64,000 nucleotides of DNA from assembly GCA_019918135.1 (NCBI GenBank), contig WBZZ01005927.1, positions 34,162 through 98,161 on the forward strand, read 5' to 3'. The notes beneath the pieces were generated by a model. That model had not been told where the DNA came from, ran no database searches, and saw only the letters and a program-made list of their open reading frames with translations. How positions within the stretch are numbered: position 1 is the stretch's first letter; the number at the start of each line of letters is the position of its first letter. Positions 39,340-47,599 of this stretch are shown piece after piece. Both the position numbers and the translations under genes were made by a program. This DNA is from Paulinella micropora. Taxonomy: Eukaryota; Cercozoa; Imbricatea; Euglyphida; Paulinellidae.

Positions 39340-41021
39340 TTGGGGGGGGGGGGGGGCTTATGCTCGTGTGCCTTTAAACAAAGAAATTTTTTAATGCTTA
39401 ATAAATTTTTTACACTTGGTATCCTATCCCTTCCCTTCACCTCTCCCCCTCCCCCCTCCTACCTCCTCGCTTGCTCTCTGAGCCCCTGAGCCCGGGGGGC
39501 TCAAAGAACAAGGGAAGGACAAGGGGGGAGGGAAGAGCGCAGAAGCTACAAAAGAAATGCATGAAACGCCTCAACTAAGTTTCCTCTCTTAGTTCTCAGC
39601 GCCAAATGTAAGACTGCCAAGTTCTATCAGCGAAAATTCTTTTTCGCACTTTCTTGGCGCGCGGGCCGCGTGGGGTAAACTGCGGCCCGCCGACGCCACC
39701 GCCTCGGACCGGTGCCCGCCTTTGCGCGTAAATAAAAAAAAACACGTTGGCCCTTGACTTTTAATACTGGGAGCCACAAAACCCTTCCTCTGTTAATAAT
39801 ACTTTGTCTAGCTTTTAATCAAAAAATTCTCTTTTTTAATACTCTCCGACAAGGTGTGATGCAGCTAAAAAAGGCAGTTTCATCGGAAAACCCGGATGTA
39901 CATTGCCTTTTTCGACCGTATCACACGCGCAAGAATTTTTTTTGTTTGCGCAAATGACAAGTCTTGCGCACTCCCTCGCCCCTCAGAGGGAGCGGGAAGA
40001 AGAGGGGGGGGGGGCGCCAAGGAAGTGCGAAAAGGAATGCGCTGAATTAAAGCTCGACGGTCTTACACTTAGCACTGAGAACTAGGAGAGGGAGAGGGAA
40101 GGCGCAGGGGAGGGGGGAAGCACGATCTATCTTTGTCCCCCCCCCCCGGACTCAGTCCAGAGCAGCACATAAGCTAAGACTGGCTCTGGAGGAGGCTGGG
40201 CGGGTTTCAACTTCTTCTCTCTTGTTTTCTCCTTTCAGGGCCCGCCCGCTGTCGCAGCATGAAGGGGGGGGGGCGCCCCCCCCCCCTTTGTTTGCGCTCT
40301 TGCCTCCCCTGAGCCCCCTGAGCCCGGGGGGCTCAAAGAACAGGGGAAGGCCAAGGGGGGAGGGGAAGAGCGCAGAAGCTACCAAAAAAATGCTTGAAAC
40401 GCCTCAACTAAGCCCCCCAATTCCGGGCGCCCCCCCCCCTGCAGCCAACGATTCTTTCTGCCACTCTCCCCTCCTCATTTCCCCCCCTGAGCTTGGGGGG
40501 GCTTAATGATCCGGGGAGGGGAAGGGGGAGGGTGAATGGCGCAGAGGCTACAAACAGAATAAATACATACAACGCCTCCACTAAGCCACCCCGACCCTTC
40601 CAGGCCCCTTTCCTCTCCCACTCCCTGTCTTCTGACTAGCGAGGGATACAGGAGGGCTCGGGGGGGAGCGCCAAGAAAGTACAAGAAAGAATGTAATTTA
40701 AAAAGTTTTGACAGGGAGAAGGGAAGAGAGGGGGGGGGGCTAAGACAATGCGTGCTCTCCCCCTCCCCTGCCTCTCCTAGTTCTCAGTGCCAAGATTAAA
40801 ACTTTATCAAGGATTTTTTTTATTAATTGTTTTTTTTAATTCTTAGCGCGCCCCCACCCCTCCCCCTTCCCCACTCCCGTTCCCGATTCTCGGGAACGGG
40901 GGACTGAGACGATTTGTGCCCTCTCTTCCCTCTTAGTTCTCAGTGTCAAGTCTAAGACTTTGTCAAGCTTTTCAAGTAAAGAAATTCTTTTTTTTAGTAC
41001 TCTTTCTCCTCGCTAACCTTT
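39340..41021. repeat. Interspersed repeat mosaic V
   Basis: TGAGCCCCTGAGCCC-type palindromes lie near 39479 and 40310, the CAGAAGCTACAAA module near 39540, 40370 and 40545, and A/B motifs near 39595, 39755, 39805, 40055, 40665, 40780 and 40935. A perfect 9-bp hairpin (GCGGGCCGC / GCGGCCCGC, 12-nt loop) is at 39661-39690. D elements are absent here, unlike blocks I-IV. No gene was seen. Confidence 0.7.
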
Positions 41022-41041
41022 CAGCCCGCTGCCGCGGGCTG
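41022..41041 (-). terminator. Hairpin just past the membrane-glycoprotein gene
   Basis: CAGCCCGC / GCGGGCTG with a TGCC loop, 4 nt beyond the stop codon at 41045. The arms equal those of the hairpin inside the LRR gene at 10345-10366, so this is both a likely 3'-end hairpin and a member of a recurring palindrome family. Confidence 0.5.
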
Positions 41042-41044
41042 GAC

Positions 41045-43243
41045 TCACAACCCAGGGTCACCGTTGCCTGCGTGGTCGAGAGAAATAAACCAACCAAAGA
41101 CCATAAAAAATGGCCAAATAAGTAGCACCACCAAAGCCAGCTTTGTCAACGTTATTAACTTCCGTAGGTTTTTAGTTTTGCGATGCCGCAGACAGCTGCG
41201 AACGCATTCGCGATTTTTCTTACAACACAGACAACAGGCGCGCCGGCGTTTATTGTGCTGGTTGTAGGACACACAACAGGCGCGCCGGCGGTGACCGTTG
41301 CTTAGCGAGCGGTACCCCCAGCCACTGTCACACGGAGCGCAGAATTCGGACGGCCGAACCTCCCACATAACGCAGCAGCACCAGCATAGTAACCCCAAGA
41401 GCACTGGAAATACGACCAGATAGACGCTAAGGCCAATGGTTGTTTGAAGAATCGGACCATCATGGGCTTGCCAGCGCAGTTCTAGCGACTGTCCGGACAC
41501 CTGGGCATTAGCCAACAAGGTCCGTCCGCGCCATTTCCAACTTACGTTGCTGCTGGCTATGTTCTGGGAAAAATTGCTAAAGTCGCCGTGCAGGTCGGGG
41601 TGTCCTACAACCAGCGCCCAGACTTGCGCGTGCCCGCGGCCCGAGCCGGCACAGATCTCCTTGCCGCATGGCGTAAGGACCGCGGCGTACGCGGACGTCT
41701 TGGGCTCACGAAACAGAAACCAGCGGTGGCCCTTGGAGTCTTTCACGCAATATCGCTCTGGCTCCTCGTGCCCCCGAGCTGTAGCAACCACAAGCTGCAC
41801 TCCGCTGTGTTGTAGGTGCTCGGTCAGAGCCACATCGACGCTGCGCCTGAAGGCCACCAGTGCCACGTGCTGGCTCTGGTTAACAAACGGCAGGTTGTTC
41901 GAGCCGGACCCGTGGCGCGTCACCAGCCGCCCACCCCTCGCGAGCTTGCCGCTCGCGAGCCAGAGCTCAGTGTGCCCAAGCCCCGCCGACAGCGGCCGCT
42001 GCTGCCAGCCGCGGAACCCTGGGTGGTAGCGCTGGAACGAACCTAGCGACGAGTTGCCGTACCGCCAAAGCCGGCAGATGGCGTGCAACAGCGAAGACCC
42101 CGTCACTTCCCGCAGCAGCCAGCCCGCATCATTGGTCACCAGGTGCGACGACCAATCCCGCCAAAACTTGGCCCAAACAAACTGGTGGTTGTCCCACAGC
42201 TGCCAGTGTTGCAGGAGCCGGAACGTGTGCTCGCTGGTTGTCGGGCCCACGTACGCGCCCATGCTCCAGCCCATCGCAGTCAGATCCCACTCGTCCAGTG
42301 GTTTCTCCTCCAATCCGGTGGAGAAATTTTCCAACGCCCGTCTCTGCTCGTCCGCCGGCCTGCCAATGGTAAACTGCTCGTCCAGCTGCAACAGACGAGG
42401 CTCACCCGCGACCCCCCCAAACAAATCTAGCTCCGTCAGCAAAAGCACAAAAGCCGTGCTTTGGTATAAACTGAAATTGCGCGCACTGCCGTCCCAGACG
42501 CCCGCAAAGTCGCCGTACAGGTCGCGCCGAGGTCCGCTGAGCAGGACCAGATTCCAAGACAAGGCCTCGGGCGGGCCTTGGTAGCGCATCTGGGGCACGG
42601 GCCACATGCCTACCTCGTTGCTGTATTGCCTTAGCTGACGCACTAGCGCCTGCACACAGCCGGCCGCGAGCGCCCTGATTTCTGTCTCGCGCTCGTCAGT
42701 CAGATCGTACAAATTCACGAGCCCGAACAACGTCCAAGGCGAGTAAACACCGGAAGCAAATTCATAAAACCCGACCGCCTGCTTTTCGCGCAGGTAGGCC
42801 AAGGTACGTTTTTTCCAGCCCACAGGACAGCGCGGGGGTGCCCAACCTAGCCTGCACAGCACCGGAGCCGCCGAACTCCAAAGCAGGATATGGTTTTCGC
42901 TGTGGAACACCGAGCGTGTGTCCCCGGCTGTAAACCATAAGCCCTGTAACGAAAACAGCGCCTCTCCCAGCACGCTCTGGTTGAGCGCGGGCTGGCAGTG
43001 AAGAATGCGCACAGCACTAGCCAGCATGAAATCTGCCTTGGGGCTTGTACGAACCTCCAGGGCTAGTGCCGCTAGCTGCGCGGGCGGTAGCGTCCGGTTG
43101 TGGCAGGACAGAACGAGCAGGTCCGCCCAGTACCTGGTGTCGTTTCGCCGCGTACCTTGATCATAGTTAGCTAGCAAAAGCCTTGTGACCACCTCCCTCC
43201 TGTATTGGAAACCCGTTGCGGAATCTTCGTGCAATAGATCCAT
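41045..43243 (-). CDS. Large membrane glycoprotein with polysaccharide-lyase-like (alpha/alpha) ectodomain
   Basis: 732 aa from ATG 43243. Residues 1-600 hold at least eight NxS/T sequons (NRT, NQS, NFS, NSS, NVS) and motifs such as FHSENHILLWSSA and YEFASGVYSPWTLFGLVNLY. These recall (alpha/alpha)n-barrel heparinase/alginate-lyase-related proteins, where SENH and F-E-S-Y-N-L-Y-D segments line the cleft; this is a resemblance only. Two hydrophobic segments follow (about 602-625 and 700-724), separated by a Cys/Arg-rich loop with repeated RRRACC. No N-terminal signal peptide is evident, so topology is uncertain. A perfect 9-bp hairpin lies inside the gene at 41937-41959. A virion or host-membrane surface protein is likely. 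Confidence 0.6.
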   Translation of the reverse strand: MDLLHEDSATGFQYRREVVTRLLLANYDQGTRRNDTRYWADLLVLSCHNRTLPPAQLAALALEVRTSPKADFMLASAVRILHCQPALNQSVLGEALFSLQGLWFTAGDTRSVFHSENHILLWSSAAPVLCRLGWAPPRCPVGWKKRTLAYLREKQAVGFYEFASGVYSPWTLFGLVNLYDLTDERETEIRALAAGCVQALVRQLRQYSNEVGMWPVPQMRYQGPPEALSWNLVLLSGPRRDLYGDFAGVWDGSARNFSLYQSTAFVLLLTELDLFGGVAGEPRLLQLDEQFTIGRPADEQRRALENFSTGLEEKPLDEWDLTAMGWSMGAYVGPTTSEHTFRLLQHWQLWDNHQFVWAKFWRDWSSHLVTNDAGWLLREVTGSSLLHAICRLWRYGNSSLGSFQRYHPGFRGWQQRPLSAGLGHTELWLASGKLARGGRLVTRHGSGSNNLPFVNQSQHVALVAFRRSVDVALTEHLQHSGVQLVVATARGHEEPERYCVKDSKGHRWFLFREPKTSAYAAVLTPCGKEICAGSGRGHAQVWALVVGHPDLHGDFSNFSQNIASSNVSWKWRGRTLLANAQVSGQSLELRWQAHDGPILQTTIGLSVYLVVFPVLLGLLCWCCCVMWEVRPSEFCAPCDSGWGYRSLSNGHRRRACCVSYNQHNKRRRACCLCCKKNRECVRSCLRHRKTKNLRKLITLTKLALVVLLIWPFFMVFGWFISLDHAGNGDPGL

Positions 43244-43252
43244 TTAAGGAGA

Positions 43253-43254
<2 letters not shown>

Positions 43255-43292
<38 letters not shown>

Positions 43293-43300
43293 TAGAGAGA
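43255..43300. repeat. (GA)n microsatellite
   Basis: Near-perfect GA dinucleotide tract directly upstream of the ATG of the 41045-43243 gene. Similar GA/CT tracts lie before the F-box/LRR gene at 21.5 kb and near the gene at 62.9 kb. Confidence 0.9.
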
Positions 43301-43341
43301 GGGAGGTGAGAGCGGCGGGCGAGGGGGAGGGGAGAGAGGGG

Positions 43342-43396
43342 GGCGCCAAGAAAGTACCAAAAGACAATGTAATAAAAAAGTCTCGACAAAGGATAA
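43342..43396 (-). terminator. Conserved 3'-flank motif (module B type)
   Basis: The minus strand, about 40 nt past the stop at 43438, reads TTATCCTTTGTCGAGACTTT and then TTGGTACTTTCTTGGCGCC. This is the full-length 3'-flank motif also found in repeat blocks. Confidence 0.45.
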
Positions 43397-43437
43397 GGGG
43401 GAAAGACGCGCCATTGGAATTTTGTACGAAGTAGTCT

Positions 43438-43956
43438 CTATATTATATAGCAATGAACTTGAGCCGAAAGTGCGAAAACGGTAGTGGGAATCGTAAGGAC
43501 ACACGTCACAGAAATTAGACAAGCAATAAAAGCGCGGTGCCCGAGCCGCGAGCAGCGCGCCGCTTGTCCAGCCTCGTCGCCGTTTGTTGTGACTGTGTAG
43601 GGAGAGCTTGTTTTTGCTCTAGAGTAATTCGGAGTGGTTTCCTCGTTGTCCGACTCCTCCTCGTCCTCCCTTTCTTCGTCCTCCTGTGCGCAACGGCCAC
43701 AGCACATACAAATGAAAAAAAGCGAGACCCACCCAAGAATGGTGACCAAGCTCAACGCCAAGAAGCTCTTGGGAAGGCCCGCGGGTTTACCAAGGAACTC
43801 ATACTCAAGCTCGCAAGGGTTTGTGCCCTTGCATTCAGCCAAGAATTCAAAGGTCAAACTCAGAGTAACAACCAGAATAGCCAGGAAGTAGATCTGCTCT
43901 CGACGATTGGGCTTCGAGCAACTGCGGCAGTGCCAACAAAAAAAAACTCCAAGACA
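43438..43956 (-). CDS. Small membrane protein with three hydrophobic segments (start uncertain)
   Basis: The frame is open from about 43965 with no ATG. Hydrophobic segments are YFLAILVVTLSLTFEF (around 43870-43895), SFLALSLVTILGWVSLFFIC (about 43720-43780) and AFIACLISVTCVLTIPTTV (about 43460-43520). Between the second and third is an acidic stretch (EDEEREDEEESDNEE). A small Cys-containing loop (ECKGTNPCE) follows the first. The arrangement is tetraspanin-like but short. Directly upstream in another frame, an ATG begins a signal-peptide-like sequence that runs through a T9 tract, so a frame change at that homopolymer may hide the real start. Envelope or vesicle membrane role inferred. Confidence 0.5.
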   Translation of the reverse strand, partial: CLGVFFCWHCRSCSKPNRREQIYFLAILVVTLSLTFEFLAECKGTNPCELEYEFLGKPAGLPKSFLALSLVTILGWVSLFFICMCCGRCAQEDEEREDEEESDNEETTPNYSRAKTSSPYTVTTNGDEAGQAARCSRLGHRAFIACLISVTCVLTIPTTVFALSAQVHCYII

Positions 43957-44233
43957 TGTTTCGTTTTCTTTTTTGTCTTAGCGAGAGCAGGCGGGCGGAG
44001 GGATCAGAGAAGGAGGCGCGCTCACAACCCGCGTCAAACGTCCAACTAAGAGAGGGGAAGGGAGAGAGAAGGGAAGGGGAGGAGGGAAAACGGGGGGGGG
44101 GGAGGGGGAGGAACGGAGTTAGCACAAAAGCCAAGGGGGGGGGGGGGGGGGGGCTTTCAATCCCTTTCCTGCCATAATCAAAGTACAACCCCTTTCCTGC
44201 AGCGCTGTGCCCGACGGGGTAGTTTTCCAAAGA

Positions 44234-45256
44234 ATGCGTGCTGGCATAGTACTACTAGTTCTGTGTGTTTGGGACGCTGGAGCCTTACGTACTCCTTGGG
44301 GCGAAAAGAACTGCAGTGAGTGGCTGTCGGAGCTAGGCTCGGGGCTGCCAGGGCGCGGAGAGGGCGCCTGCCAAGTCCCGCGGATCCTGCACCAATTCGT
44401 GCCGCGCACGGCGCCGAACACGGACTTGTTGTCTGTGTATCTGGACAGCAGCGCGCGCTGGGGCGGCCTGTACCATGGCTGGAAGTACTTGGCATGGAGC
44501 CCAGCGCAGCGGGAGTGTGTCTGGACACAGGCACAGCTGACGACTGTGGCGAGCCTCGACGAGATCGACGAGTTTGTGAAGTATCTGGTGCTGTTGCGTT
44601 TCGGGGGTGTGTTTGTGGACCTGAACCTAGGAGCCAAAGAAGTAATTGCGGAGCTGGTGCAGGGGCATCCTCGCCAAATACAAGCCTTGCTGTCGCTGGG
44701 GACGGGCGTGTTGGCGGCCTCATGCGCGGGCAGCGAGATTACGTCGAGGATCGTGGACTGGCAGCGTCAGGAACTGCAGCGAGAGGAAGTGGAGTGGCAC
44801 GGGGCCGACCCCAGTTCGACCGCTCCGGGCAGGCCGCGCTCGTTGCACAGGGCCGCCTCGGAGGCGCTGGCTGCTTTCTTGTACGAGCGCGGGCTGGACA
44901 GCGAGCCGGGGACAAAGCAGGACGGAGACGGAGCCTGGCTTCTCTTTGCTGCCGACCCTGGACAGCCCCCGTTGTCGGCGCTACAAAGGCTTGTACCCGA
45001 AACCTCGTCCCCAGCGGCGATGACGGCGTTGGAACCGGGCGCACGCACTCCTGGTTTCATGCACTTTGCCGGTTTTAGTAAGGGCGAGATGGTTTATGTG
45101 GTAGTCGCGCTGGCTTTGTTCTTGGCCTTAATATTAATATGTGTATGGTACCTCCGCCGTCTGGGCTTGCCCGAGCCCAGAACGGCGGAGGTACAGTTTG
45201 CGGCGGTAGAGAGTTATTGCGACGAGGAGGAGGAAACAAAGAACTCGCTCCAGTAA
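44234..45256 (+). CDS. Glycosyltransferase with DXD-like motif (OCH1/Gly_transf_sug-like), membrane-anchored
   Basis: 340 aa from ATG 44234; a 9-codon GTG extension is unlikely. Residues 1-17 (MRAGIVLLVLCVWDAGA) form a signal peptide. VPRILHQF at 48-55 is the family's IPKxIHQ motif. FGGVFVDLNL at 123-132 corresponds to GGxYxDxD, with the second Asp replaced by Asn (D129, N131). A hydrophobic segment near residues 284-305 (VVVALALFLALILICVWYL) anchors the C-terminus, followed by a short acidic tail. The family transfers sugars from nucleotide sugars in the secretory pathway; the altered DXD may weaken metal binding. A 19/20-bp inverted repeat (45148-45194) encodes part of the tail. It could modify the neighbouring glycoproteins. 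Confidence 0.7.
   Translation: MRAGIVLLVLCVWDAGALRTPWGEKNCSEWLSELGSGLPGRGEGACQVPRILHQFVPRTAPNTDLLSVYLDSSARWGGLYHGWKYLAWSPAQRECVWTQAQLTTVASLDEIDEFVKYLVLLRFGGVFVDLNLGAKEVIAELVQGHPRQIQALLSLGTGVLAASCAGSEITSRIVDWQRQELQREEVEWHGADPSSTAPGRPRSLHRAASEALAAFLYERGLDSEPGTKQDGDGAWLLFAADPGQPPLSALQRLVPETSSPAAMTALEPGARTPGFMHFAGFSKGEMVYVVVALALFLALILICVWYLRRLGLPEPRTAEVQFAAVESYCDEEEETKNSLQ
45148..45194. repeat. Long inverted repeat inside the glycosyltransferase gene
   Basis: Left arm GTACCTCCGCCGTCTGGGC, right arm complementary with one extra base (GCCCAGAACGGCGGAGGTAC), 8-nt spacer. It encodes the segment just after the transmembrane helix. Confidence 0.85.
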
Positions 45257-46374
45257 TTATTATTAAAATGTAAAGGGCAGAAGAGTTTCCCTATTGAAAA
45301 CGCGTTTATTAAAAAAGTCGGTATAGACCACACGTTGTGCCTTTCTTTGGCCGACGCGTTCGGAATTTGCAAAAAAATATACCACCAAAAACTTCACCTG
45401 AGCCCCCTGAGCCCGGGGGGGCTCAAATAACAGGGGGCGGAACCGAAAAAAAAACTAAAAAGATACCGCTGAGCCGAATCTGCAGGGAAGGGGCGCTGCC
45501 CCCCCCCCACCCCCCGCTTGGTACCCCTCCCCCTGCATCCCAAAATCCTTTCTTTCACCCTTCTCCCTTTCCTTCCCCTGCGCCCAAAGGGCTCCAGGAG
45601 CAGGGGAGGGGAGGCAAAGGGAAGGGGGAGGGGGGTGCGAGGAAGATGGAATGAGCTAACTCCCCGTCCGAGAACTACTAGGAGAGAGAGGGGGGAGGAT
45701 TTTCACACTCATGGAGGAGGGGTGTGCTGCTCGTTCCCAGACAGGTGTATAGGTGGGGGGCATGCCTCTTTCTCCTAGTAGTTCATGGACCCTCCCTCCT
45801 AATAGTTCTCGGACGGGGGGTTAGCTCATTCCGTCTTCCCCCTCCCCTTCCCTCGCTCTTCTCAACTCCCCTCTCTCCTCTCCCTTCCGTTTCTCTTTCC
45901 CTCCCTCTCTCCTCATTTGCTAGCCCTCCCCCCCCCCCCCGGTGCCAAGTCTAAGACTGTCGAAATTTAATTCAGCGTAAATTGTACTTTTTCAGCGCGC
46001 CCCTTCCCTCTCCCCTCTCCTTCCCGTCTTCGCTTTCCCCGCTGCTCCTTCTTCTCAGACGGGCGCACGAGGGGGGGGAGAGACGGAATGAGCGAAACCC
46101 CGTCAGAGAACTACTAGGAGAGAGGGGCTTCATACTTCTTCCCCCCTATGCACCTGTCTGGGAACGAGCAGCACATCTCCCCCCCCCTCGTGCGCCCGCC
46201 TGAGAAGAAGGAGCAGCGGAGAAAGGGAAGGCGGGGAGGAGAAGGGAGAGGGAAGGGCGCGCTGAACACATGGCCACGGCCCATCCATCCGCCGTAGGAT
46301 CGTGCTGGAAGCACGGTGCTTCTCCAAAAATGTAAACCGAACAGAAATAAAAGTAAAAAAACCTTTTTTAAACT
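45257..46374. repeat. Repeat mosaic VI
   Basis: Includes the TGAGCCCCC palindrome near 45403, and two related inverted segments around 45655-45830 and 46080-46210. These carry AGAACTACTAGGAGAGAG and GACAGGTG(T/C)AT(A/T)GG-type text in both orientations. An A/B-like motif lies near 45945-45995 and a partial D element at 46265-46320. No gene was seen. Confidence 0.6.
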
Positions 46375-46585
46375 TTAATAAAACTCATCTCTGAACTTGA
46401 CAGTGAAGACATACAGACTGTTCGCTGTTCTTATGCTAAACTCACACTTGTATTTTTCGCCAGTCTGTTCATTTTTGTGTGCAAAACCCATGCAATGTTT
46501 TGGCGGTAAATACGATCGTCGGTTCCTTCGGCGAGTATGTAGGATTCTCAGACGCACTAGAAAAGAGCAGGGAGGGTCAGCGCTT
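46375..46585 (-). pseudogene. 3' fragment of an unassigned gene
   Basis: The minus strand encodes RRRNRRSYLPPKHCMGF, then KNEQTGEKYKCEFSIRTA and a stop at 46375 followed by an AT-rich 3' flank. The 5' side runs into a B-type motif near 46600. The only ATG leaves 38 codons. It is the mirror case of the 5' fragments at 15.9 and 33.5 kb. Confidence 0.4.
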
Positions 46586-46657
46586 GGGCTTGGAAAGTGC
46601 AAAAAAATAATTCTTTATTAAAGCTCGATGGTCGTACATTGGAGGGCACTGAAAACT

Positions 46658-46689
<32 letters not shown>

Positions 46690-46890
46690 AGGGGGAGGGC
46701 AGGGGCGCGCTAAGAATGTACAGAAAAAAAAGATCTGTGGAAATAGGAAAAATATGAAAAGTAGAAGAAAAAAATTTTTTGGGATGCGTTTGCACGCAAA
46801 CAAGGGACGAGGGTGTCGCTGCAGACGTCGTCCGCCGCCTAAAACCGGAGCCTCAGCAGCTGTCCCTAACTTCGCGTGTCTTTGGTTTTA
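46586..46890. repeat. Repeat modules and AG microsatellite
   Basis: A B-type motif (46596-46660), an (AG)n tract at 46659-46686, half of a D-element arm (AAAGATCTGTGGAAATAGG...TATGAAAAG) near 46730-46770, and the GTTTGCACGCAAAC palindrome near 46788. Confidence 0.7.
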
Positions 46891-47391
46891 TTAAAAAAAA
46901 TTGTGCTTTAGAGAGGCGGGCCTGTCTTTCTTTGCCTTCTTCTTCTTACCACACTTGCTACATTTCGTAGGAAACAATAAACACTGCAGCGCTGACAGTA
47001 GATCTGCCTTCCACTTGTACAGCGCGGCACCCTCACGGTGAAGCTTGAGTTGTTTACGCCATTTATAGTATTCGCTAATAGCCTTGGACTGTTTTTCATG
47101 AGCGGGGGGGCGGCCATGGTGCTCATAGTCTAAGCGGGCCGCCCGCGTATTTTTGTCTAGCATTGTTTCGTTTGCTGCTCGTTGGCAAACCGCTGCTGCT
47201 TCCAGTTCACCTTTCGCTTTTTCTTGCAAATCTTGCATATCCCGACCAAGCAGCTGCTCCAACTGACCCTTGTTTAGGTCCGGATTCGTTTGTTTGCATT
47301 TCTGAACCCAAGATCGAATAAACTCAGTGGTATCTTCTTGTGCTTGTTTTGCGATCAGATTTGCGACAGCTGAACGTAACCTATCTTCCAT
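46891..47391 (-). CDS. Small helical protein with basic zinc-knuckle-like C-terminus
   Basis: 166 aa from ATG 47391. Mostly alpha-helical and charged (KGQLEQLLGRDMQDLQEKAK). It ends in CSKCGKKKKAKKDRPASLKH, a CxxC followed by a strongly basic tail that could contact nucleic acid. No family was recognised. AT-rich sequence flanks it upstream, next to the 13-bp repeat array. The codon pattern supports a real gene. Confidence 0.6.
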   Translation of the reverse strand: MEDRLRSAVANLIAKQAQEDTTEFIRSWVQKCKQTNPDLNKGQLEQLLGRDMQDLQEKAKGELEAAAVCQRAANETMLDKNTRAARLDYEHHGRPPAHEKQSKAISEYYKWRKQLKLHREGAALYKWKADLLSALQCLLFPTKCSKCGKKKKAKKDRPASLKHNFF

Positions 47392-47599
47392 TTGTTTCTC
47401 TTTTTAAGAATACTGTTATGAGTAACACTGACACAGAATTTAATAACGATAATTATGAAATATTATTCATGATAACAACTTAACAAGGTCTGGACTTTTT
47501 TCCATTTTTAACAATACCTGCTAACTGTGATTCTTTTTGTGCACCTTCTTCGTCTTCTTTTTGGTAGAAACAAAAAAGAAAAAATTGAACAAGCAAAAA

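Noticed and set aside
43847..44230. A separate 127-codon minus-strand gene upstream of the three-helix protein
   Set aside because: Most of it translates a G/C-run tract; only the signal-peptide-like part from the internal ATG looks real, and it probably belongs to the neighbouring gene through a frame change.
6871..46890. Repeat blocks as a CRISPR array
   Set aside because: Modules are of unequal length and mixed orientation, without regular spacers or cas genes, in a eukaryotic-virus-like context.
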